Below, one piece after another: positions 1-5,658 of a stretch of DNA of 5,658 nt. Under the pieces are notes generated by a model. The model was not told where the DNA came from. It did no database searches and saw only the letters and a list, made by a program, of their open reading frames with translations. The stretch comes from a bacterium. Lineage in GTDB: Bacteria; JAMCPX01. Positions within the stretch are counted from its first letter, which is position 1; each line of letters opens with the position of its first letter. Position numbers and translations under genes: made by a program. The stretch covers positions 1-5,658 of the forward strand of contig JAJYLM010000137.1 of NCBI GenBank assembly GCA_021787655.1, in the 5' to 3' direction.

Positions 1-1184
1 ACGGGCTGAAAGAGCGGGGCATCAAGGACATCGAAAAGAAGTTCGTTTTCCTGACTGCTGCAGCGTGCGGACCGTGCAGGTTCGGCATGTATGAAGCAGA
101 GTACCGGAAGTCGCTCCAGAATGCCGGTTTTGACAACTTCAGGATCCTGACCTTCGAGCAGTCGGACCAGTTTGGCGGGAACCCGGGCGGAGGACTGGAG
201 ATGAACAGGGAGTTTTATGCAGCGCTGATCAAATCCCTGGTCCTGGGCGACATGCTGAACGAGGCCGGGTACCGGATACGGCCCTACGAGGAAAGAAAAG
301 GAGAGACCGACGAGGTGATAGCACAGTACCGCGAGAAGCTCTCCGGCGCACTGCGGGCCGGTTCTCCGATCATCGTCCATTTGAAAGAATTGCACAGCAG
401 GCTTGCAGCCATCAGGGTGGATTATCTCCAGGTCAGGCCCCTGGTGCAGATCATCGGTGAGTTCTGGGCGCAGACCACGGAAGGCGACGGCAACTACCGT
501 CTCGCCCGGTGGCTCGAATCAGAGGGTGCAGAGGTGAAAATGGAACCGGTATCGACATGGATCGATTACCTGCTGTGGAGCAGCATGCTCGAGGAGAAGG
601 AGCGGCTGCGGATCCGGCCCATGAAATCGGCAGGGAGGATGTTCGGCATCTATATGCTCAGGAGGCTTTTCCTGTTTTACTTCAATACCTACCGGAGGGC
701 GCTCGGTTCGTGGATACACAAACTGCCTTCGCAGCACCGGCTTGCGGACTATGCATCACCGTACTTTGACGTGCACATTACCGGCGGCGAGGGACACCTC
801 GAGGTCGGCAAGCACATCATGGCATTCAAGGACCGGAAGGCGCACATGGTCGTTTCCGTCAAGCCGTTCGGATGCATGCCGAGTACCTTGAGCGACGGCG
901 TCCAGTCGAAGGTGACCAGCGACCTTCCGGACAGCATCTTCGTTTCCATAGAAACGTCCGGCGATGCTGAGATCAACGTCAAGAGCAGGGTGCAGATGAA
1001 ACTCTACGAAGCACGGCAGCGGGCGAAAGAAGAGTTCAATGCAGTGCTTGACCGCCATGCTGTCAGCTTCGATCGCCTGCAGGATGTGGTGCACGGCAAT
1101 TCCGGGCTTTCAAATCCTCTTCTCCCGATGCCGCATGACTATACCGGCACGGCGGCAAACTTTGCCTCATCACTGCGCAGATAA
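1..1184 (+). CDS. CoA-dehydratase/activase-related protein, C-terminal part (5' end outside window)
   Basis: The reading frame is open from the left edge (first whole codon at base 3) to TAA at 1182-1184, giving 393 visible residues; the true start lies upstream. The visible part resembles the C-terminal region of large proteins related to 2-hydroxyacyl-CoA dehydratase and its ATP-dependent activase (COG3580/COG3581, BcrA/BadF/HgdC neighbourhood). Seen directly: TAAACGPCRFGMYEAEYR with a CxxC pair at visible residues 22 and 25; a GEFW...GDGNY..ARWLESEGAEV stretch at about 151-178, like the HgdB fold; HITGGEGHLEVGKH at about 258-271; and KPFGCMPS with a cysteine at 291. In known relatives such cysteines bind an iron-sulfur cluster, and the activase drives low-potential electron transfer using ATP; that role is inferred here. 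The ATP-binding domains would lie upstream, in the same or a neighbouring gene. The substrate is unknown. The family call is fairly sure; the function is not. Confidence 0.75.
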   Translation, partial: GLKERGIKDIEKKFVFLTAAACGPCRFGMYEAEYRKSLQNAGFDNFRILTFEQSDQFGGNPGGGLEMNREFYAALIKSLVLGDMLNEAGYRIRPYEERKGETDEVIAQYREKLSGALRAGSPIIVHLKELHSRLAAIRVDYLQVRPLVQIIGEFWAQTTEGDGNYRLARWLESEGAEVKMEPVSTWIDYLLWSSMLEEKERLRIRPMKSAGRMFGIYMLRRLFLFYFNTYRRALGSWIHKLPSQHRLADYASPYFDVHITGGEGHLEVGKHIMAFKDRKAHMVVSVKPFGCMPSTLSDGVQSKVTSDLPDSIFVSIETSGDAEINVKSRVQMKLYEARQRAKEEFNAVLDRHAVSFDRLQDVVHGNSGLSNPLLPMPHDYTGTAANFASSLRR

Positions 1185-1207
1185 GAGCTCATTTTTCGTG
1201 TAACTGC

Positions 1208-1243
1208 TTGACACGCGGTTTCAGAGGTATACTTATAGATACC
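1208..1243 (+). promoter_or_regulatory. Candidate nadB promoter with a small dyad
   Basis: A perfect TTGACA -35 box lies at 1208-1213. The best -10 match, TATACT at 1228-1233, is only 14 bases away, which is shorter than ideal; TATAGA at 1234-1239 gives a spacing of 20, which is too long. The AT-rich stretch overlaps a small inverted repeat, GGTAT (1226-1230) and ATACC (1239-1243), separated by 8 bases, which could be an operator. The position, about 140 bases before the nadB start, would give a moderately long leader. Suboptimal spacing makes this a weak prediction. Confidence 0.3.
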
Positions 1244-1370
1244 AGTGTTCCGGCAAGCATCCCCGTGTTCCTCCTCAGCAGGAAATTCAGCATTCGAATC
1301 GGCGATGAAAACGTCAGGTGTTGACCGCCGCGCGATCACAGGGAGTTCAGGAACGGGACAATAACAGGTA

Positions 1371-1377
1371 AGGAGAG
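1371..1377 (+). promoter_or_regulatory. Ribosome binding site of nadB
   Basis: AGGAGAG ends three bases before the ATG at 1381, with the core AGGAG five bases from the start. This is a strong Shine-Dalgarno match and fixes the nadB start, which also places the FAD-binding glycine motif right at the N terminus, as expected for the family. Confidence 0.85.
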
Positions 1378-1380
1378 AGT

Positions 1381-2988
1381 ATGAGTATTCATGAAACGGA
1401 TATACTTATCATCGGCAGCGGTATAGCAGGACTTTACTATGCCATCAAATCTCACAACCAGGGCAGGGTCATGATCATCAACAAGCTCGACAAGTACGAG
1501 TCCGCCACCTACTACGCCCAGGGCGGCATAGCCACGGTATTTTCTTCGGAGGACAGTTTCGAAGAGCACATCAACGATACACTGATAGCCGGTGACGGCC
1601 TGTGTCATAAGGATGCTGTTTCACTCGTGGTCAGGGACGCACCCAGCCGTATCAAGGAGCTCATCGATCTGGGTGTCAAGTTCACCAAGGTCTATGACCC
1701 GGTCGACAACGATATGGTGTATGATCTCACCCGGGAGGGCGGTCATACCAAACGGAGGATACTGCATGCCGACGATCTGACCGGCAGGGAAATTGAGGTC
1801 GCGCTCATGCGTGCAGCCGAGGGAATGGGTATCCATGTCGTCGATCACCACATGGCAATCGACCTTATTACCACGAAAAAGCTGTTCGGTACCAAGGAAT
1901 CGAAGAACAGGGTACTGGGGGCTTATGTGCTGGATACACTGACCGGCGATGTCAAAACGATCATATCGAAGGTCGTCGTGCTGGCAACCGGAGGCGCGGG
2001 CAAGGTCTATCTCTATTCGAGCGTGCCCGATACCGAGACAGGAGACGGGATAGCGATGGCGTACAGGGCCGGTGCCTCGATTGCGAACATGGAATTTATC
2101 CAGTTCCATCCGACCTGCCTCTACCACCCCGAGGCAAAATCGTTTCTCATATCGGAGTCTGTCCGGGGCGAAGGCGGTATCCTGAAACGAAAGGACGGCA
2201 CGCCGTTCATGGCAGCATACCATCCCATGAAGGAGCTTGCACCCCGGGACATCGTTGCCCGGGCAATCGACAACGAACTCAAGAAGTCCGGTGATGACTG
2301 CGTCTTCCTCGATGTCACGCACCTTGATCCGGAGTTTACGGCAAAGAGGTTCCCGCACATCCACACGACGCTCCTGAACTACGGCATCGATATGACCAAA
2401 CAACCAATCCCTGTCGTCCCCGCAGCCCACTATACGTGCGGCGGCGTTCAGACGGATCTGAACGGGAAGACAGACATCGAGGGGCTGTTTGCCATCGGAG
2501 AAACGGCGTGTACCGGTCTGCACGGTGCAAATCGTCTTGCGTCGAACAGTCTCATCGAGGGACTCGTTTTTGCAAACCAGACGTCGAAGATAACGCAGTC
2601 GTACCTCAACGACGTCCTTCCCTATGAAGCGATACCTGCATGGACCTCCGGCAACGCGGTCAACAGCGACGAGATGGTCGTCGTTTCACACAACTGGGAC
2701 GAACTGCGCCGGTTCATGTGGAACTACGTCGGGATCGTCAGATCGGACAAACGGCTCATGCGGGCGCGGAGACGGATCGAGATGCTCAGGGAAGAGATCA
2801 ACGAGTACTACTGGCATTTCAAGATCAACAAGGACATCCTCGAACTGAGAAACCTTGCAACTGTCGCCGATCTTGCCATCCGCTGTGCGCAGACGAGAAA
2901 GGAATCCCGCGGTATCCATTATACGATCGATTATCCCCGCAAGGACGATGCGTCCTGGCTGAAAGACACGGTTATACAGAAAGGGTAA
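1381..2988 (+). CDS. nadB: L-aspartate oxidase NadB
   Basis: This cytoplasmic FAD enzyme oxidises L-aspartate to iminoaspartate, which quinolinate synthase NadA condenses with dihydroxyacetone phosphate to make quinolinate for NAD. In anaerobes fumarate can serve as electron acceptor. The 535-residue length is close to the 540 of E. coli NadB. Visible motifs are the dinucleotide-binding GSGIAGL at residues 12-18, YYAQGGIA at 44-51, REGGH at 118-122, VLATGGAGKVY at 200-210, QFHPT at 241-245, APRDIVARAID at 287-297, HYTCGG at 350-355 and the FAD-binding GLHGANRLASNSLIEG at 379-394. Residues E119, H243, R289, H350 and R385 match the E. coli active-site residues E121, H244, R290, H351 and R386 by motif alignment. 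The C-terminal helical domain has MWNYVGIVR at 446-454 and GIHYTIDYP at 511-519, as in the succinate dehydrogenase/fumarate reductase flavoprotein family. The REGGH and HYTCGG contexts favour NadB over a SdhA/FrdA subunit. No nadA or nadC is in the window. The gene looks intact. Confidence 0.96.
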   Translation: MSIHETDILIIGSGIAGLYYAIKSHNQGRVMIINKLDKYESATYYAQGGIATVFSSEDSFEEHINDTLIAGDGLCHKDAVSLVVRDAPSRIKELIDLGVKFTKVYDPVDNDMVYDLTREGGHTKRRILHADDLTGREIEVALMRAAEGMGIHVVDHHMAIDLITTKKLFGTKESKNRVLGAYVLDTLTGDVKTIISKVVVLATGGAGKVYLYSSVPDTETGDGIAMAYRAGASIANMEFIQFHPTCLYHPEAKSFLISESVRGEGGILKRKDGTPFMAAYHPMKELAPRDIVARAIDNELKKSGDDCVFLDVTHLDPEFTAKRFPHIHTTLLNYGIDMTKQPIPVVPAAHYTCGGVQTDLNGKTDIEGLFAIGETACTGLHGANRLASNSLIEGLVFANQTSKITQSYLNDVLPYEAIPAWTSGNAVNSDEMVVVSHNWDELRRFMWNYVGIVRSDKRLMRARRRIEMLREEINEYYWHFKINKDILELRNLATVADLAIRCAQTRKESRGIHYTIDYPRKDDASWLKDTVIQKG

Positions 2989-3040
2989 CAGTAAATTAAC
3001 GCTCCGATAACCCGGGATGGCTTCAGAAAACCCATGTTCG

Positions 3041-3067
3041 GTCATTCCCGTGAAAACGGGAATCCAG
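3041..3067. repeat. Dispersed-type palindrome (ATTCCCGT-GAAA-ACGGGAAT)
   Basis: An exact 8-base-pair inverted repeat lies at 3044-3051 and 3056-3063 around a GAAA loop, flanked by GTC on the left and CCAG on the right. The GTCATTCCCG...CGGGAATCCAG pattern is a familiar short intergenic repeat found in many copies in diverse bacterial genomes, thought to be a non-autonomous mobile or REP-like element. Only one copy is in this window, so multi-copy status is inferred from resemblance. It lies about 50 bases after the nadB stop, between convergent genes, a typical location. Confidence 0.55.
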
Positions 3068-3137
3068 TTTGAAGGTGGTCCATGTGCCTGAGGCTGATCG
3101 CACCTCTGATGGAGATCCACTTCAGCTACAAAATCCC

Positions 3138-3183
3138 CCTCTTTCTTCCTTTACCAAAGGGGGTGAAGGGACATTTATTTTTT
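3138..3183 (+). terminator. Probable terminator downstream of nadB
   Basis: An imperfect hairpin spans 3138-3170. The inner stem pairs 3146-3152 (TTCCTTT) with 3156-3162 (AAAGGGG) around an ACC loop, with two G-U pairs. An outer part pairs C-rich bases near 3138-3145 with GAAGGG at 3165-3170 across small bulges. A T-rich tract with six consecutive Ts at 3178-3183 follows after a few bases. The position between nadB and a convergent gene fits a terminator. The CCCCCT...AGGGGG text also resembles a common short dispersed repeat, so it may be a degraded repeat acting as a terminator. A minus-strand T tract is weak, so action on the opposite gene is doubtful. Confidence 0.45.
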
Positions 3184-3212
3184 GATATTACCCATCCGTC
3201 TACTGCCGCAGC

Positions 3213-4154
3213 TTAGTGCATGTCGCTGCCGATGAACAGGGTAATGTCCCAGTTATAGGATTCTGATTGCACGAGCACGGGATGGACGGTGAGCAGCTTT
3301 GCGATGGCAGCAGCCTGGGCATCGTAGCCCGGCTTGTAGAAGATCGTCGTCTTGTTCATGCGCTTTTTCCCGCTGATCACGTTCGAAACATTGTATTTGT
3401 TTTTGACGAGCAGGATACCCATTTTGATCTCAAGCCTGGGAGTACCGCTCGCATTGATGATGGACACGTTCGCCGGAGCTACAGCCTTCGCTGACGTCCG
3501 GACCTGTGCTCCGGGTGCTGCAGCAGCATGCCTGTCCATGACGAGCTTCGCGAGGATTTCATCAGGGTTGTTCCAGCAGACGACATCTGATGATCCGGAA
3601 CTGTTGTTGACGCCGCCGTGGAATTGATCCAGAAGCTTGTCCACACCGTCCTGAGCAACGGTCGTGGAGGGGATCGTTTCTCCATCGGGTGCTGACGCGG
3701 GACTGAAATCGCCTGAGCCGCTCCAGAGCACGGATCCCGACGGTACATCTATAAAATACATTTTCAATGCTACCGATCTGCCGGATCCGGTACTTCCGGA
3801 AGGATAGTGGGTGACCGTTCCTGCAAACACGGCCTGCACACCGAGTATCTTTCCTACATCCGGTGCTTCTGATACAGGAATGCCTTGTTTGAACAGGATA
3901 CCCCGGCTCTGGAGCATGTCCTGCACCTCAGCCCGGGTCATGATGCTGAAGTCGCCGATCTCCATTGCCTTCATCGAAACGATGTCGGAAACGATGGCGC
4001 CTGCATTGCCGTTGCCCGAAAGGTTCTGGAACGGAAGGACGGCGACGCAACTGATGTTTTTTATGTCCTGCGGTGATGAGCGGAAGCTGCTCAGGGGCTC
4101 CGAACAGCCTGCAGTGAGAAGCAGAAACAGGGCCAGATATGCTGCGCGTTTCAC
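3213..4154 (-). CDS. Lipoprotein with CsgG/GNA1162-like domain and LytR_C-like C-terminal domain
   Basis: This is a complete 313-residue gene starting at GTG. The N terminus is a lipoprotein signal: a basic KR, a hydrophobic LALFLLL core, and a lipobox LTAGC with the lipidated cysteine at residue 17. Serine at +2 suggests the outer membrane. Residues about 32-205 resemble the CsgG/TolB/GNA1162 alpha-beta envelope family: VAVLPFQNLSG at 37-47, TRAEVQDMLQSRG at 73-85, a GVQAVFAGTV strand at 105-114, then VALKMYFIDVPSGSVLWSGSG at about 128-148. An Ala/Ser/Pro linker follows. Residues about 228-311 match the LytR_C pattern (VSIINASGTPR, TTIFYKPGYDAQAAAIAKLL, DITLFIGSD). LytR_C often sits in envelope proteins and has no established catalytic role. 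The gene overlaps its upstream neighbour by four bases, so the two are probably made together. The specific function is unknown; no enzyme active site is visible. Confidence 0.8.
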   Translation of the reverse strand: MKRAAYLALFLLLTAGCSEPLSSFRSSPQDIKNISCVAVLPFQNLSGNGNAGAIVSDIVSMKAMEIGDFSIMTRAEVQDMLQSRGILFKQGIPVSEAPDVGKILGVQAVFAGTVTHYPSGSTGSGRSVALKMYFIDVPSGSVLWSGSGDFSPASAPDGETIPSTTVAQDGVDKLLDQFHGGVNNSSGSSDVVCWNNPDEILAKLVMDRHAAAAPGAQVRTSAKAVAPANVSIINASGTPRLEIKMGILLVKNKYNVSNVISGKKRMNKTTIFYKPGYDAQAAAIAKLLTVHPVLVQSESYNWDITLFIGSDMH

Positions 4155-4166
4155 TTTGCCATCTCC
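4151..4166 (-). promoter_or_regulatory. GTGA stop-start overlap with ribosome binding site
   Basis: On the minus strand the lipoprotein's GTG start (4154-4152) shares bases with the TGA stop (4153-4151) of the upstream gene. GGAGA at 4166-4162 sits seven bases before the GTG, inside the upstream gene's end. The overlap plus the Shine-Dalgarno match sets the GTG as the start, which also puts the lipoprotein signal directly at the N terminus. It implies translational coupling of the two proteins. Confidence 0.8.
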
Positions 4167-5658
4167 GCGAAAATCGATGCCGCGAGGGAGCGTGCCGTGT
4201 CTTCCAGCGATTCGCCCTCGGTGCCGGTTTGAGCAAATGATCCTGCAAACAGCACCCTTCCCGTCTGGACATTGAGCAGGTTCAAATCAATGCCGATACT
4301 GGGAATATCATAACTGCCGCCGGGTCCTTTCCGGTAATCGTACTCGACAATGGACCCGTACAGGATCATATTGACCCTGAGTTTTGATACGATGGTTTTT
4401 GCGAGTGTCATGCCGATGGGGATGTTTGGATCGAACCCGTAGCTGACAAGCTGGGACGAAACCTTGTCCCAGTCAGTGACCCAGACATTGCTCGATTCGA
4501 TCAATGCCTCCTGGAGGCTGCCCGATATTACCGCAGTTGCTGACTTTGCATCCGTGAGATTTTCGAATGGAGCAACGGCTATAAAGGTATTGTCAGGTAT
4601 GCTGACCGGACCTGGTTTGTAGAGTATGGTGCCGGAGGTGTCGCCGCATCCCGATACTTCAGGAAACGCCTGTTCTCCTGGAGCGGGAGCAGGCGCAATA
4701 AGCCCGGGATTATAATAAGCGGCATTGACAGTCCGTGCGTCCTGACCCAGCCGGGTCAGTGCCTGCACGGCACTGCTATAGGATACCTGCATGTTTGGAG
4801 AACCGGTTGAATATCCATGGTTGTTCAGGAGAGAGATGAAAGCTTCGGGGGTTGCTCCGAGGCTGTTCATGATCACAGATGCAGGCATCTGTCCGGACTG
4901 CACCTGCAGGTATGCCATATGCATGCCCGGGCCAAGGCTTACTGGCTTCAGACGAATTGGTGCTGAAGGGTTGTCCGTTGTGCTGTACGTAATAACGACA
5001 GAACTGTCGATCATGACGTACCCGTTCGACGGCCCCGGAAAGGTCAGTGATAGGGAAGCGATGGTGTTCGCAGAAGTGCTGAACGAACATTGAACTGCAC
5101 CGGCAGCGGATTTTATGGTGTATGGTATGGTCCCGGAAACCGGAAGCTGGCCGTATGTATGGAGGATCATGCCGAGGGTCTGTGCCTCAGCAGCTGTATC
5201 GAGCGGCGCATAGGTATTCCACCCGCCAGGCGGTACAATGGAATCCGAGTCGTATGAACTCAGGTAGAGCGCTCTTATCGAACTTCCCTGCGGTATCGTC
5301 ACATTCAGGGTGTGGGTGCCTCTGCTCAGAATAAATGTCCCGATGTCCTGGTATCCCCAGGATCCTGCCGGGGACGACGCCGTACTGACCGAGTCGAGTG
5401 CGAAATACAGGGGGTTGCCGGTGACATACACAATGAGATGGTACCTGCCGCTGTGTGCGGCATTGATACTATAAACGAAGGTGTCGGGTGTGTCTCCGAG
5501 CCGTGCAGTATACCCCCGAAGATTGACATTGATGAAATTCCTGCCGGACAACAGATCGTAGTAATCGTTCATGGAGGGTTTCGCAGGTATACCGGCCTTT
5601 TCCCAGCCCGCGTTCTTCACGAGTGCAATAGCCCAAGCCCCCTGCGATACAGGCTGCG
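4151..5658 (-). CDS. Multidomain envelope protein with beta-rich modules and C-terminal CsgG-like domain (5' end outside window)
   Basis: The frame is open from the right edge to TGA at 4153-4151, giving 501 visible residues. Residues 1-30 form a helical segment (SQGAWAIALVKNAGWEKAG, then DYYDLLSGR). About 35-135 is beta-rich: GRYHLIVYVTG, WGYQDIGTFILSRGTHTLNV, IRALYLSSYD. This alternation resembles a carbohydrate-binding-type beta-sandwich, but that is a judgement by eye. About 170-262 has a second beta-rich part (GYVMIDSSVVITYSTTD, GPGMHMAYLQVQSG). A Pro/Ala linker (LIAPAPAPGEQAFP, 319-332) precedes a CsgG/TolB-like domain at about 355-498: FIAVAPFENLTD, VNMILYGSIVEYDY, IGIDLNLLNVQTGRVLFAGSF. 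That domain parallels the one in the downstream lipoprotein (VAVAPFENLT against VAVLPFQNLS). The missing N terminus may carry an export signal. A surface or periplasmic location and an assembly or secretion role are inferred. I do not recognise the whole protein. Confidence 0.7.
   Translation of the reverse strand, partial: QPVSQGAWAIALVKNAGWEKAGIPAKPSMNDYYDLLSGRNFINVNLRGYTARLGDTPDTFVYSINAAHSGRYHLIVYVTGNPLYFALDSVSTASSPAGSWGYQDIGTFILSRGTHTLNVTIPQGSSIRALYLSSYDSDSIVPPGGWNTYAPLDTAAEAQTLGMILHTYGQLPVSGTIPYTIKSAAGAVQCSFSTSANTIASLSLTFPGPSNGYVMIDSSVVITYSTTDNPSAPIRLKPVSLGPGMHMAYLQVQSGQMPASVIMNSLGATPEAFISLLNNHGYSTGSPNMQVSYSSAVQALTRLGQDARTVNAAYYNPGLIAPAPAPGEQAFPEVSGCGDTSGTILYKPGPVSIPDNTFIAVAPFENLTDAKSATAVISGSLQEALIESSNVWVTDWDKVSSQLVSYGFDPNIPIGMTLAKTIVSKLRVNMILYGSIVEYDYRKGPGGSYDIPSIGIDLNLLNVQTGRVLFAGSFAQTGTEGESLEDTARSLAASIFAEMAK

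Larger units (their letters stand above)
1185..1380. other. Intergenic region upstream of nadB
   Basis: This 196-base gap separates the activase-related gene from nadB on the same strand. I see no credible small gene in it and no strong hairpin followed by a T run after the first gene. It contains one candidate promoter near its left end and the nadB ribosome binding site at its right end. The gap is long enough for nadB to have its own promoter rather than depend on the upstream gene. Confidence 0.6.

Noticed and set aside
87..89. ATG at 87 as the start of the first gene
   Set aside because: The frame continues upstream to the window edge, and the residues before it include the conserved CGPC motif, so this methionine is internal.
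1185..1196. GAGCTC followed by ATTTTT after the first gene as a terminator
   Set aside because: The six-base palindrome has no loop and cannot form a stable hairpin, so the T run alone is not enough.
1268..1284. TTCCT...AGGAA hairpin or CTCCT anti-Shine-Dalgarno element in the nadB leader
   Set aside because: The stem is only five pairs, and the potential pairing with the nadB AGGAG about 100 bases away is also five bases, easily due to chance.
1621..2523. A 300-codon open frame on the minus strand inside nadB
   Set aside because: It lies wholly opposite a strongly conserved nadB, its translation shows no recognisable domain, and it is rich in Arg, His and Cys as expected for an antisense shadow of a GC-biased gene.
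3811..4275. A 154-codon plus-strand open frame opposite the lipoprotein gene
   Set aside because: It spans the overlap of two well-supported minus-strand genes, and its translation is low-complexity with no recognisable domain.
5618..5620. GTG at 5620 (minus strand) as the start of the beta-rich protein
   Set aside because: No Shine-Dalgarno sequence precedes it, no signal peptide follows it, and the open frame with a continuous amphipathic helix (QGAWAIALVKNAGWE) runs past it to the window edge.

Overview
The window holds four protein-coding genes, two on each strand, arranged as two convergent blocks. The base composition is moderately GC-rich and the codon third positions favour G/C. The gene content suggests an anaerobic Gram-negative bacterium of the Desulfobacterota/deltaproteobacterial kind (Syntrophus-, Geobacter- or Syntrophorhabdus-like). 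The hints are a relative of the 2-hydroxyacyl-CoA dehydratase activases, an outer-membrane-type lipoprotein, and an ATTCCCG-type dispersed palindrome. This placement is an inference from gene families, not a species identification.

Left half, plus strand. The window opens inside a gene whose last 393 codons are visible; it encodes the C-terminal part of a CoA-dehydratase/activase-related protein with conserved cysteine motifs. A gap of about 200 bases follows, with a possible promoter and no convincing terminator. Next comes a complete nadB (L-aspartate oxidase), the first enzyme of de novo NAD synthesis, with a clear ribosome binding site and all the expected FAD-binding and catalytic residues.

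Middle (2989-3212). This convergent intergenic gap carries a perfect hairpin palindrome of the dispersed ATTCCCG...CGGGAAT type. It also carries a C-rich/G-rich imperfect hairpin followed by a T tract, probably a terminator for nadB.

Right half, minus strand. Two genes overlap by four bases (GTGA) and so form one translationally coupled unit. The upstream gene is cut by the window's right edge. It encodes a long protein with beta-rich, possibly carbohydrate-binding-like modules and a C-terminal domain resembling the CsgG/TolB/GNA1162 envelope family. The downstream gene encodes a lipoprotein with a second, diverged copy of the same kind of domain, followed by a LytR_C-like C-terminal domain. 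The pair looks like components of a cell-envelope or surface assembly of unknown function. It is the least ordinary part of the window; the rest is conventional metabolism.
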